From assembly GCA_965214695.1 (NCBI GenBank), contig OZ243967.1, forward strand, positions 1,364,001 through 1,428,000: 64,000 nucleotides of DNA. Reading direction: 5' to 3'. The notes below the pieces were generated by a model that was not told the origin of the DNA, made no database searches, and was given only the letters and a program-made list of their open reading frames with translations. Both the position numbers and the translations under genes were made by a program. How positions within the stretch are numbered: the stretch's first letter is position 1; every line of letters begins with the position of its first letter. Source of the stretch: JAPOXR01 sp965214695 (lineage in GTDB: Bacteria; Pseudomonadota; Alphaproteobacteria; Rhodobacterales; Rhodobacteraceae). Of the stretch, positions 8,267 through 17,451 are shown in pieces.

Positions 8267-9560
8267 TTGGGAAAATCCAAGAATGTGCTGACCGGGCTCC
8301 TGGATTTCCTCGGATCATCTATCCTGTTGCTCACGCCGATGCTTCTACTCGGCCTGTTCCTGGCTGCTGGCTTGATCCATGTGTTCATCTCCCGGGAGGC
8401 AATCTTCAGATGGCTGCGCAAGGACAGCCTGAAATCGATTGCCAGCGGCGCTGCGGTCGGCGCGCCAATGCCGTTATGCAGCTGTTCGGTGTCTCCGGTG
8501 GTCGCCGAGATACAGCAAGAAGGAGCCTCCCGCTCATCCTGCAAGGCGTTCCTGATCACCGCTGGAGACCGGAGCCGACTCGATTCTGGTCACCAACACC
8601 TTCTTCGGACAGATTGCCGCCATCCTCCGGCCATTCTTCAGTTTCATCACCGGCGTGGTTGCCGGCATTTTCTGCATTGGACTGAACCCGGACAGGAACC
8701 GGCCCGATCACGACCTCGCGCAATGCGGGAACGGCCACCACCACCATCATCACGGAGATGACGATCGCAGGCACGACCATGATCACAGGATGCTGTCCCC
8801 GAGGCAAATGACTGCTACGTCTGTCCGGCGAGCCTCAGAGAGCTGTTCATGGCGTGGCTGGGGCGGATAAATCAGGGTATCCGCCACGTCAGGTTGATGA
8901 CCTGGATCAAGCCTGAATTCTACCGTGAAATGCTCCTGCCGTCCGGCGATACGACGGATGGCGACAACGCGGAAACCCCGGAGAATGATGCCGATCGGCT
9001 GTCCTTCACGAAGGTGTTCAAGCACATCCTGAGATACGGCTTCGTCGAGGTTGCCGACGACATTCTCTTTGCTCTCCTGGTTGGCGAATTGCTGGGCGGC
9101 GTGCTTTGCCTGGCAGTTCCGGGCGATCTCATGTCCAGCCAATACGCCCGCTGGTTGTCGCATCCGGTCATGATGCTGGTCGGCATTCCGCTCTATATCT
9201 GAGCCTCGGCGAGTACGCCGATTGCCGCGGCATTGATGGCCACGGGGTTCAGTCCTGGCACTACCCTGGTCTTCCTGATGACCAGACCGGCCATCGCTAC
9301 CGGCATCATAGCCATCGTCGCCAGCCATTTCGGTGCCCGTTTTGCCTATGTCCTGTCATTCATCGCTGACATTCTGGTGCTGGGGGTGGCGATCGACACG
9401 CTCATGATCGCAGTCGGATTGTCGCTGGCGGTGAATCTCCAGGCTTCCGATTCGCCCGTGCCTTCGACACTGCAATGGGGCGGCGCCATCGGCCTGGTCG
9501 CATTGATGATCTGGCGCTTCAGGGCCGGCGCATTCAGGGCTGGCTACCAGGATCTGTTTT
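8267..9560 (+). pseudogene. SO_0444-type Cu/Zn efflux permease, frameshifted and with an in-frame TGA
   Basis: The translation begins with two hydrophobic helices and AAVGAPMPLCSCSVSPVVAE, the Cys motif typical of the DUF318/SO_0444 permease family. At about 8560 the frame breaks within LITA(PE)TGADSILVTN; ETGADSILVTNTFFGQIAA continues in another frame, followed by a His-rich segment (six His in a row near 8740) and KVFKHILRYGFVEVADDI. At 9200-9202 a TGA stands where the family has the Cys of PLYICASASTPIA; the frame then continues with ASASTPIAAALMATGFSPG. The C-terminal end runs without a clear stop into the HflK-like sequence. Likely ancestral role: copper/zinc efflux, opposite to the neighbouring importer. 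Confidence 0.75.
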
Positions 9561-10568
9561 CCGATCTTCGTCCGGCATTCGCCCCGTTTTCGAAATGGTG
9601 GATGTGGGCAACCCGGGATGCGCCGCCTGTCGGAATGCTGCAACCCCGCAGCCTGGTCGGCGCCACCGCCTGGATGGCAGCCGTCATGGCCATCATTCTG
9701 AGCGGGTTCATGGTCATCCGTCCAGGCAAAGTCGGCCATGGACGCCTGTTCGGCAAAGTGGTCTGGCGCGACCTGCAGCCGGGACTGAACTATCTGGCAC
9801 CCTGGCCGCTGGCCCGGGCCGACAAATGGCCGGTCAGGGAGTTGAAATCCATTACCGCCGGCAACTCGACCGAGTTTCTGACCGGCGATCTCAACCTATT
9901 CTCGGCATCGGTCAGCCTGCAGTACCTGGCGGAGGGTCCGTACGCCTATCACTACAGGACCGGCAATCCCGAACAGGTGATCTCCAACACGGTCCGCGAG
10001 GAGATGCGGCGCCAAGTTGCCAGCACTCCGCTTGATCAATTGCCCAATGTCGAGCGCAGCGACCTGCAGGCGCACATCATGGACGTGTTTAGCGCTGGCG
10101 GTTCGGGCGCTGGCAACGCGGTGATTTCCTCCGCCGGGCCGGTCAAGGTCAGCCTGCTGGCCATCAACCCGGTCGAGGAAGCCGTGAGAGCCTTCCGGCA
10201 ATGTCTCCAGTTCACAGGATGATCGGGAGCGCATCATCGTCAATGCCCGGCGCCTGATGGTATCGGTCATCCCGAGGGCCCATGGCAACGCGACCTACGA
10301 GGCCGAAAGGCCAGGGGCGAGGCGGAGTGGAAGGATTTGACATCAGCTGCCGAGAGCAGCGCGATTCGCGTGGTGGCAAGCGCCGTCTGGTCGGCGGCTG
10401 ACGTGTTTCAGCCGATGCTGTGGCACCAAGAACTGGAAGCAGCACTCGCCGGACGCAGAAGGATCATCGTTCCGCAGGATGGCATGCCGCAAAGGTCGCC
10501 ATCTGGAAATCCAACGGTGCCGGTGGACAGCAACACGGAACTGGTCACGCGGGAGAGAGCCATGAGTA
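9561..10568 (+). pseudogene. HflK-like SPFH protein, frameshifted
   Basis: After the permease part comes a membrane helix and GFMVIRPGKVGHGRLFGKVV, then LQPGLNYLAPWPLARADKW, the N-terminal pattern of the SPFH protease-modulator HflK family. The frame breaks near 10200 (SSSQDDRERIIVNARR continues in another frame), again near 10305 (RGEAEWKDLTSAAESSAIRV), and once more near 10480 before a possible ancestral stop TAA at 10566-10568 that would overlap the hflC start. The permease and HflK parts are in one frame with no stop between them, so either they were a natural fusion or a boundary has been lost. Confidence 0.7.
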
Positions 10569-11556
10569 ATCGAAGACGCCTGACGATTGGCGCTCTAGTC
10601 GTGCTGGCGGCAATCCTGGCTTGGGACATCCATCACACGCTTGATGAATCGAAACAGGCTGTGCTGACAAATTTCGACAAGATCGTGCCGCCGGTCAGGG
10701 AACCGGGGTTGCATTTCAAATTGCCCGCACCAATCGTCAGATTCCACAAGATCGACCGTCACCTGCGGCCCCTGACCGGCATCAGGCAGGAGTTGATCAC
10801 GGATGACCAGAAGAATGTCCTGCTTGATGGCGATCTCCTATGGCGGGCCACCGATCCTGTCCGCTTCTTGGAAGCAATCCGGACCGAGGCCAATGCGGTC
10901 AGCCGGTTGACCGATCACTACAGGTCGAGCGTCGGAACTGTTGTCAGCAACAAGTCCAGGGACGCGTTCGTCAGATCGGGCTGAAACACCTGGAGATCAC
11001 CACCACGGCAGACGAAATCCACGAGAACATCAAGCCAATCGCCGCCGAGGATTACGGCATTGATGTCGTCCAGGCCGGGCTGATCGAATACTCGCTTCGG
11101 GTGGAGAACCGGCCGAGTTCATCAGGCGCATGACCTCCGAGCAGGCGCGTGGCGGCGCGGTATCGCAAAGAGGGCGAGGAACGGGTCATCGGCATCAAGG
11201 CCCATGCCGTCAACGAGCACCAGAAGATCATGGCCGCCGCCCATGCCCGGGCCACCGAGATTCTCGGCGAGGCCGAGGCCAACGCGCTGATGACGCTCGC
11301 CGCCGCCTATCGCGAGAATCCGGAATTCTACCGGGTCAACCGGGCGCTCGACAGTTACGATTCGATCATCGACAGCAACACGACGCTGATCCTCCCCTCC
11401 GACAGCGCGTTGATCAGAATTCTGGACGGTAGCGAGGCTGCGACGCCCGACCCAGCCGCCGGTTGGGCGGAGGGTTGCCGGAGGCAAGAAGACATCGATA
11501 CCCGCTCCCGGGCGGCGAAGGGGGGGTTGCCGGGAGATCTGGCCGTCAGTTCATGA
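10562..11556 (+). pseudogene. HflC-like SPFH protein, frameshifted
   Basis: Starts at an ATG with GGGAGAG upstream. One membrane helix is followed by VREPGLHFKLPAPIVRFHKI and DDQKNVLLDGDLLWRATDPV, both typical of HflC. The frame breaks near 10975 (IGLKHLEITTTADEIHENI is in another frame), near 11110 and near 11148, after which AARYRKEGEERVIGIKAHAV and ATEILGEAEANALMTLAAAY give the conserved SPFH C-terminal helix. Each piece is well preserved, so decay looks recent. The intact protein would have partnered with HflK at the inner membrane. Confidence 0.75.
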
Positions 11557-12697
11557 AGCCCGGGGCCAGGAAAAAGAACCCGTAGGCCACGATCAGTGCA
11601 GGGATGGCCGAGACCAGGGTGGCAAGCACCGCCGCCCCTGGATTGACGGCGATTGCCGGGAACAACGCGTCACCATCATTCGAAATCGCGTTGCCGACCA
11701 GGGCAGCGAACGGAATCACGCCGCTGACATAGAGCGACGTGACCAGCACCTGTGGACCACAACCGGGAATGAAGCCGACAATGACGCCGATCAGCGGCAG
11801 AACCGGCGCCACCAGCGTGAACACCGCCTCAAGATTGATCCCGGAAAAGGCCACCAGGTATTCGTAGAGAAGATAGGCGGCAATCACCCAGACCGAGATG
11901 AAGCTGGTCTCCTCGGCCATCCTGGTGACCGGGCCGTCATCCGGACTGCCCAGGGTAGAGAATTGCGATGTCGACCAGATGAATAATCCGGTCCCGGTGC
12001 CAAGCAGCGCGATTACCATCGGCAGGGCCGCCAGCCCCCCGGTTGGCTCCAACTGCAGCAGCTGCAACACGCCGAAACCGAGCCCCGGAACGGCCAGGGC
12101 AAGATAGGCGCAATCACGCAGCCTGGTCGAGCCGACCGGCGGCGGGGCGCCGTGCCGCCTCCTGCTGCCGACGGCCCCGATGCCCGGAAAGAAGCGGTTG
12201 ACTGTCCAGCCGGACAGGACTCCGACGACAAAGGACAATGGCAGCACCACCAGCGCCGCGTCCGGCCGGATCGCGATCAGCAGGAAGGCCGCATCACCCA
12301 TGGTGGCGGTCAATGTGGCAACAACGGCGCCGAATCCGACATGGCCCGAGGAATAGGCGGCAACCACGACGACGGCGCCACCACAGCCCGGCATCGCCCC
12401 CAACGCGGCGGCAAGCGGCACCGAAAACAGGCCCGACTCCCGCAGGACCGACCTGATATCGAAGTTGAGCAGCCGCTCGGCGCTGTAGAACAGCAAGAGG
12501 GTGGCGGCGACAAACACGCTGACCTGGATGTAGGCATCGACGATCATCTGGCGACCGATCAGCCCGAATTCTCCCGGCGACAACACTGCCAACAGGACCA
12601 TGACTGCAACCGCCAGTCGCCGTGGCCTGACGCCCGGCAACTGGTACCGGCCTCCGGGAGTCAATGGCTGGATTGCTGTCGTTACATCAGACGGCAT
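11546..12697 (-). CDS. Putative 10-TM heavy-metal/manganese exporter (ArsP_2 / DUF2899-like)
   Basis: About 383 aa with around ten predicted membrane helices. Two similar halves each carry a short Gly/Cys/Pro motif: AALGAMPGCGGAVVVVAAYS near residue 95 and VGFIPGCGPQVLVTSLYVS near residue 310, an inverted-repeat signature of the putative manganese/heavy-metal transporter family. The ATG at 12697 was chosen because the longer frame (to 12877) overlaps the divergent thioesterase gene and a Fur-like box lies just upstream of 12697. It is expected to export a divalent metal at the inner membrane; the substrate is not proven. Confidence 0.75.
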   Translation of the reverse strand: MPSDVTTAIQPLTPGGRYQLPGVRPRRLAVAVMVLLAVLSPGEFGLIGRQMIVDAYIQVSVFVAATLLLFYSAERLLNFDIRSVLRESGLFSVPLAAALGAMPGCGGAVVVVAAYSSGHVGFGAVVATLTATMGDAAFLLIAIRPDAALVVLPLSFVVGVLSGWTVNRFFPGIGAVGSRRRHGAPPPVGSTRLRDCAYLALAVPGLGFGVLQLLQLEPTGGLAALPMVIALLGTGTGLFIWSTSQFSTLGSPDDGPVTRMAEETSFISVWVIAAYLLYEYLVAFSGINLEAVFTLVAPVLPLIGVIVGFIPGCGPQVLVTSLYVSGVIPFAALVGNAISNDGDALFPAIAVNPGAAVLATLVSAIPALIVAYGFFFLAPGFMN

Positions 12698-12711
12698 GCC
12701 GATCTCTACAT

Positions 12712-12731
12712 GCAATTGCGAATCATTATCA
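12712..12731 (-). promoter_or_regulatory. Fur/Mur-like operator before the 10-TM exporter
   Basis: On the minus strand the site reads TGATAATGATTCGCAATTGC, close to the classical Fur box GATAATGAT-x-ATCATTATC. It lies 15 nt before the chosen start of the exporter, so it should respond to iron or manganese through a Fur, Mur or Irr-type regulator. It is also upstream of the divergent thioesterase operon and may affect that. Confidence 0.55.
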
Positions 12732-12827
12732 CCTGCGGCGAATATAGATGTTGCGCAAGCGGACACAAGCGCCAATAAGCACGGGCGCAACCGGAGCAAG
12801 GACAGATTGCAGGGCGGGACAATCCAG

Positions 12828-13259
12828 GTGAATACCACCGAACGACAGGAAATCGTGACCCGGTTCTTCGAGAGCATCCCGCATTCGAGGGCGCTGGGAA
12901 TGCGTATCGTATCGGTGGGTGCGGCCCGGGCGACGATCTCGATGCCCTATGACCGGCGGTTGATCGGCGACCCGGTCTCCGGTGTCATCCATGGCGGTGC
13001 GGTATCGGCGCTTGTCGATACCTGCGCCGGCGCCGCCGTGGCCCTGCATCCCGAAATCCTGCCGCCGGTGGCAACGCTCAATCTCAATGTTGCCTATATG
13101 CGGCCGGCCGCCCCGGGAGCGACCATCACCGCCACAGCCGAGTGCCATCACTTCACCCGCACCGTGGCATTTGTCCGGGTGAGCGCATACGACGGTGACG
13201 ATCACCGGCCCCTGGCCACCGCCACCGGGCAGTTTGCCATGGGGACATCGAGGCAATGA
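12828..13259 (+). CDS. PaaI-family hotdog thioesterase
   Basis: 143 aa from GTG. The PaaI/DUF4442 hotdog signature is present: SALVDTCAGAAVAL follows the conserved HGGAV loop (about residues 60-66, GVIHGGAVSALVD), and NLNVAYMRPAAPGATI matches the second conserved strand. These enzymes hydrolyse acyl-CoA or aryl-CoA thioesters. The next gene, a homologue, overlaps by 4 nt (ATGA), giving a tandem pair that may form a heteromer. Confidence 0.8.
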   Translation: MNTTERQEIVTRFFESIPHSRALGMRIVSVGAARATISMPYDRRLIGDPVSGVIHGGAVSALVDTCAGAAVALHPEILPPVATLNLNVAYMRPAAPGATITATAECHHFTRTVAFVRVSAYDGDDHRPLATATGQFAMGTSRQ

Positions 13260-13723
13260 CCAGCCCCGCGGCGGGGTCCGGGTCCGGCGGTGATTTTCTG
13301 CAGGCGATCTGCCAGGGCATCCCCTATATCCGGTTTCTGGGCCTGCGTTTCGATCGGCATGGCGACGAGTTGACTGCCCTGCTGCCGTTCCGCCCGAAAT
13401 TGATCGGCAACCCTGAACCGGCAGCACTGCATGGCGGGGTGACCGCCGCCTTTTTGGAGGTCACCGCCCTGGTCGAGCTTCACTGGACCATGTTCGGGGG
13501 CGATGATTGCGAAACCGGCAGCATCGGGAAATTGCCGAGGACGATTTCCTTTTCGATTGACTATTTGCGGCCCGGGCTACCGAAGGATTCCTTCGCCCAG
13601 GCGCGGGTCAACAGGGCCGGCCGAAGATTTGCCTCGGTTCATGTCGAGGGCTGGCAGGAACGACGGACTCGGCTATTTGCCCAGGCCACCGGTCACTTCC
13701 TGATGCCCGAGAGACATGACTGA
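13256..13723 (+). CDS. Second PaaI-like hotdog thioesterase
   Basis: 155 aa. The loop ALHGGVTAAFLEVTALVEL and the strand FSIDYLRPGLPKDSFAQA align with the preceding gene. The longer N-terminus (GIPYIRFLGLRFDRHGDEL) is like YbgC/PaaI relatives that handle medium-chain acyl-CoA. Overlaps its upstream partner by 4 nt and the MATE gene by 8 nt, so all three are co-transcribed. Substrate unknown. Confidence 0.8.
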   Translation: MTSPAAGSGSGGDFLQAICQGIPYIRFLGLRFDRHGDELTALLPFRPKLIGNPEPAALHGGVTAAFLEVTALVELHWTMFGGDDCETGSIGKLPRTISFSIDYLRPGLPKDSFAQARVNRAGRRFASVHVEGWQERRTRLFAQATGHFLMPERHD

Positions 13724-15032
13724 CACGGTCGGAGGAATCACCCACCGGCGCGTTCTCGGGATTGCGGTTCCCATCGTGCTGTCGAACGCAACTGTACCCA
13801 TCCTGGGCGCGGTCGATACCGGGGTGGTCGGGCAACTCGGCGAGGCGGCGCCGATCGGTGCCGTGGGAATCGGGGCGCTGGTGCTGACCACCATCTACTG
13901 GCTGTTCGGTTTCCTGCGGATGGGAACATCCGGCCTGACCAGCCAGGCCCGCGGCAGGGGCGACCGAACCGAGGTCAAGGTGCTGCTGTCCCGGAGCCTG
14001 GCAATCGGCCTGGCTGCCGGGCTCGTGCTCATCATGCTCCAGTATCCGATATTCAAGACCGCCCTGTTGATTGCACCGGCATCGACCGAGGTTGAAACGC
14101 TGGCCTCGCAATATGTCCGGATCCGGATCTACTCGGCACCTGCGGCAATCTGCCTCATGGGCATGATCGGATGGCTGATCGCCGTCGAGCGCACCAGATC
14201 GGTGCTTGTCCTCCAGCTGGTCATGAACGGCATCAACATCGTGCTCGACCTGGTGTTCGTGCTCTGGCTTGATTTCGGAGTCCGGGGGGTGGCGGTGGCT
14301 ACGGTGATTGCCGAATTCAGCGGGCTGGCCCTTGGCCTGTGGCTCTGCCGCGATGCGTTTGTCGGCGGCATCCTGCGCAGCTGGCGTCGGATCCTGTCGG
14401 GGGCAGAATTACGCCGGATGGCGGTGATCAATGCCGACATCCTGCTCCGCACGCTCCTGCTGGAAGCGGCATTCGTCTCGTTCCTGTTCCTGGCCGCCGA
14501 TTTCGGGGATCGGACCCTTGCTGCCAACCAGATCCTGCTGCAATTCCTGCACATCACCGCCAATGCTCTCGACGGTTTTGCCTTTTCGGCCGAGGCGCTG
14601 GTCGGTCTGACCGTCGGTGCCCGCACGCGCCACCAGCTTCGCCGGGTTGTGATGCTGACGAGCCTGTGGGCCGGCATGACCGTCCTCGTGCTGGCGGCGG
14701 CTTTTGCCCTGTTCGGCCCGCTGGCGATCGACATCATGACCACTTCGCCCGAGATCAGGTCGGAAGCACGGCAATACCTGGTGTGGGTCGTGGCGCTGCC
14801 GATCATCGGAGCGCCTTCCTGGATGCTGGATGGAATCTTTGTCGGCGGCATGCGTACCCGGGACATGCGAAATGCGATGCTGATTTCAGTGCTGGTCTAT
14901 GCGCTGTCGCTGGTGATCCTGGTGGACAGCTTCGGAAGCCATGGCTTGTGGGCAGCCCTGCTGGTGCTGTTCGTTGCCCGCGCGGTCACGCTCGGCTCCC
15001 GCTACCCATCCCTCGAGAACGCCGCCACCTGA
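13716..15032 (+). CDS. MATE-family multidrug/metabolite exporter (DinF type)
   Basis: 438 aa with about twelve membrane helices in two homologous halves. VLGIAVPIVLSNATVPILGA with the following DTGVVGQLG is the N-terminal MATE signature, and QILLQFLHITANALDGFAFS with AEALVG marks the DinF-like branch in the second half. It is expected to exchange Na+ or H+ for an organic substrate at the inner membrane. Translationally coupled to the tandem thioesterases, which might release the exported acid; that link is inference. Confidence 0.88.
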   Translation: MTDTVGGITHRRVLGIAVPIVLSNATVPILGAVDTGVVGQLGEAAPIGAVGIGALVLTTIYWLFGFLRMGTSGLTSQARGRGDRTEVKVLLSRSLAIGLAAGLVLIMLQYPIFKTALLIAPASTEVETLASQYVRIRIYSAPAAICLMGMIGWLIAVERTRSVLVLQLVMNGINIVLDLVFVLWLDFGVRGVAVATVIAEFSGLALGLWLCRDAFVGGILRSWRRILSGAELRRMAVINADILLRTLLLEAAFVSFLFLAADFGDRTLAANQILLQFLHITANALDGFAFSAEALVGLTVGARTRHQLRRVVMLTSLWAGMTVLVLAAAFALFGPLAIDIMTTSPEIRSEARQYLVWVVALPIIGAPSWMLDGIFVGGMRTRDMRNAMLISVLVYALSLVILVDSFGSHGLWAALLVLFVARAVTLGSRYPSLENAAT

Positions 15033-15043
15033 CCGGTGGCGGC
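15021..15043 (+). terminator. Hairpin overlapping the MATE stop codon
   Basis: GCCGCCACC and GGTGGCGGC form a 9-bp stem around the TGA stop. There is no T-run. It sits between the convergent MATE and pyrD genes and could act in both directions. Confidence 0.45.
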
Positions 15044-15120
15044 GGCCCGAAAGCCGCAGGAAGGATGACGCCGCATCCTGACTGGCAGCGGAGTGGCGGT
15101 GAGAGAACCGGGCCGGACCG

Positions 15121-16179
15121 TCACTCGATCCTGGCATCGACCCCCACTGCCTCGCTCACCGATGCGAAGCCATCACGACGCAGCAATGCGGCAAGCCCCT
15201 CGAGAACCTCGCCAACCAGCGACAACCCGCCAAAGACAAGCCCGGTATAGAGTTGCAGGGCGCTGGCTCCGGCCCTGATCCGCGCATAGGCATGTTCGCT
15301 CGAGGCGATCCCGCCAACGCCGATCAACGGAATCCCGCCTCCGGTCACGCGGTAGAGGCGCTTCAGCACCGCCATGGCCGGGTCCAGGAGTGGACGGCCG
15401 GAAAGCCCGCCCGCCTCGCCGGCCAGCGGCGAGACCAGCGCCGGGCGGGCCAGCATGGTGTTGGTGGCGACAATTCCGTCAATCCCGGTCGCCATCGCCG
15501 CCCCGGCAATGCCGTCGATCGCTGCCGCCGACAGATCAGGGGCAATCTTGATGAACAGGCGAGGCGGGCATTCGAGCCGCGAACGGGCCTGGCAGCTCCG
15601 GTTGATCACCTCCTCGAGCGACCCGGTCTGCTGCAGGCTTCGCAACCCCTCGGTATTGGGCGACGAGACATTGATGGTCACGAATTCGACATGTGCGCCG
15701 CATATTCCGATCACCCTGGCATAATCGCCAGCCGGGTCGGCGCTCCCGCGGTTCGGGCCGACATTCAGCCCCAACACCCCCCTGCCCCTCGGGCGCATGG
15801 CCAGCCTGCCGGCAATGGTGTCGGCACCGTCATTGTTGAAGCCCAGCCGGTTGATGACCGCCCGATCCTCCGCCAGGCGGAATACCCGCGGTCGTCGGTT
15901 GCCTGGCTGTGGTCGCGGCGTTGCCGCGCCGGCCTCGACGAATCCGAACCCGGCATCGAGCAGCGGTCGAATTGCCCTGGCATTCTTGTCATAACCGGCG
16001 GCAAGGCCCAGCGGGTTGGGCAGGGACATCCCGGCCAGGCTGGTTGCCAGCACCGGGTGCTGATCGGCAGGGTGCCGGGGCGCAAGCCCGAGTCGCAGCG
16101 CCTGCAGCGACAACTCGTGTGCCCTTTCGGGCTCCATTCTCCGCAGCAGCGCCAGCCCTGCCTTCTCCAGCAGCGTCAT
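15121..16179 (-). CDS. pyrD: Dihydroorotate dehydrogenase (quinone), class 2
   Basis: 352 aa. NPLGLAAGYDKNARAI near the N-terminus is the FMN-binding start of the barrel; GFGFVEAGAATPRPQPGNRR with PRVFRLAEDRAVINRLGFNN follows, and the catalytic serine loop is in FVTINVSSPNTEGLRSLQ. The N-terminal helix EKAGLALLRRMEPERAHELS is the membrane-association region that identifies class 2. It oxidises dihydroorotate to orotate with ubiquinone in pyrimidine synthesis. It stands alone, convergent with the MATE gene. Confidence 0.95.
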   Translation of the reverse strand: MTLLEKAGLALLRRMEPERAHELSLQALRLGLAPRHPADQHPVLATSLAGMSLPNPLGLAAGYDKNARAIRPLLDAGFGFVEAGAATPRPQPGNRRPRVFRLAEDRAVINRLGFNNDGADTIAGRLAMRPRGRGVLGLNVGPNRGSADPAGDYARVIGICGAHVEFVTINVSSPNTEGLRSLQQTGSLEEVINRSCQARSRLECPPRLFIKIAPDLSAAAIDGIAGAAMATGIDGIVATNTMLARPALVSPLAGEAGGLSGRPLLDPAMAVLKRLYRVTGGGIPLIGVGGIASSEHAYARIRAGASALQLYTGLVFGGLSLVGEVLEGLAALLRRDGFASVSEAVGVDARIE

Positions 16180-16543
16180 TGGCCCATCCGGATTGCCTGC
16201 GTGAAAAGCGGTTCACTGACTCGCCTGTCAGCCTGGTGCGGCAACGGGTTGAAATCGGATTGATGGCACTCGCGCATGGTTCTGGACATCCGGGTCGGAT
16301 CTCCCGGCCTGATATGGGATTCGAGGTCGTCCTGCCAGTCCCCGCCGGCCCCGGCCTTCCCAATCATGTGGAGAGTGGGTAGTTGCCATTCCGGGGCCGA
16401 TGCAACCGCCGCCGGGAGTCCCAGGTGGAAGTTGATGGTCCCACCGGAGGGCGAGGGCCGGCAAACTCCACCCCCATCCGGTCAACCCTCGAGCTTTGCC
16501 GGCGCCCGGCGACCAGGGAGTTCGGCCGGAATTGGAGCGAAGA
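16180..16543. other. Spacer between pyrD and the KduD-like gene
   Basis: 364 nt between divergent genes. No reading frame here has recognisable domains. It must hold both promoters, but I see no convincing -35/-10 pair or operator. Confidence 0.5.
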
Positions 16544-17314
16544 ATGACAGGAACGGGCGGATTTGACCTGGCGGGAAAGCTGGCGCTGGTGACCGGCTGC
16601 CGACGCGGCATCGGCCGGGCGATGGCAGAGGCGCTGGCCGAAGCCGGGGCCGACATCGTCGGGGTCAGCGCATCGATGGAGGCTTCGGGAAGCGATGTCG
16701 AGCAATCTGTTGCCGAATTTGGCCGGACCTTCCGGCCCTTCCAATGTGATCTTGCCGATCGGGATGCGGTGCATGGCCTGATCGGGAGGATCGACGAGGC
16801 CGGCATCGAGCCGGACATCCTGGTCAACAATGCCGGCATCATCCGGCGCCAGCCGGCCGCTTATCATCCGGAGGAATGGTGGGATCTCGTTCTCGAGGTC
16901 AACCTGTCGGCCCAGTTCATCCTGAGCCGCGAATTCGGAAAGCGGATGGTCGCCCGCGGCGCTGGCAAGATCATCTTCACTGCATCGATACTCTCCTTCC
17001 AGGGTGGCATCAACGTGCCCGGCTATGCAGCATCCAAGGGCGGGATTGGCCAGCTGACCAGGGCCCTGGCCAATGAATGGGCAGGCAGCGGCGTCAATGT
17101 CAACGCCATCGCACCCGGTTATGTCGAGACCGATAACACCGAAGCGCTGCGAGCCGACCCGGAACGATACCTGGCAATCCTCGAGCGGATCCCGGCCGGG
17201 CGATGGGGACGGCCGGAGGATTTCGGCGGGCCGGTCGTGTTCCTGGCCTCGTCGGCATCCGATTATGTCAATGGTCAGATACTGACCGTCGACGGAGGCT
17301 GGATGGGCAGGTAG
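16544..17314 (+). CDS. SDR oxidoreductase, 2-deoxy-D-gluconate/2-dehydro-3-deoxy-gluconate dehydrogenase (KduD) type
   Basis: 256 aa. The NAD(P) motif is ALVTGCRRGIGRAMAEALAE, the structural NNAG is in ILVNNAGIIRR, and the catalytic Ser-Tyr-Lys are in FTASILSFQGG and YAASKGGIGQLTRA. The segment AIAPGYVETDNTEALRADPE with RIPAGRWGRPEDF is strongly KduD-like. The ATG at 16544 has GGAG seven bases upstream. KduD reduces a keto-deoxy sugar in uronate/pectin breakdown; no other pathway genes are in the window, so the physiological substrate is open. Confidence 0.85.
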   Translation: MTGTGGFDLAGKLALVTGCRRGIGRAMAEALAEAGADIVGVSASMEASGSDVEQSVAEFGRTFRPFQCDLADRDAVHGLIGRIDEAGIEPDILVNNAGIIRRQPAAYHPEEWWDLVLEVNLSAQFILSREFGKRMVARGAGKIIFTASILSFQGGINVPGYAASKGGIGQLTRALANEWAGSGVNVNAIAPGYVETDNTEALRADPERYLAILERIPAGRWGRPEDFGGPVVFLASSASDYVNGQILTVDGGWMGR

Positions 17315-17451
17315 CGTCGCCGAAGGCCGCTGGAGGGACAATCACCTCCCGAAGGCCCGGCACTGCAAATTTCACTTGATCTTTGACGGCAAAAGCAAAA
17401 ATGTCGGTTCCGGATACTTCCGTTGAAACCTCGAAATCGAAGGATCCGACG

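Noticed and set aside
9200..9202. Selenocysteine reading of the TGA in the permease
   Set aside because: Kept only as a low-probability option: the gene has other frame breaks and no clear hairpin just after the TGA.
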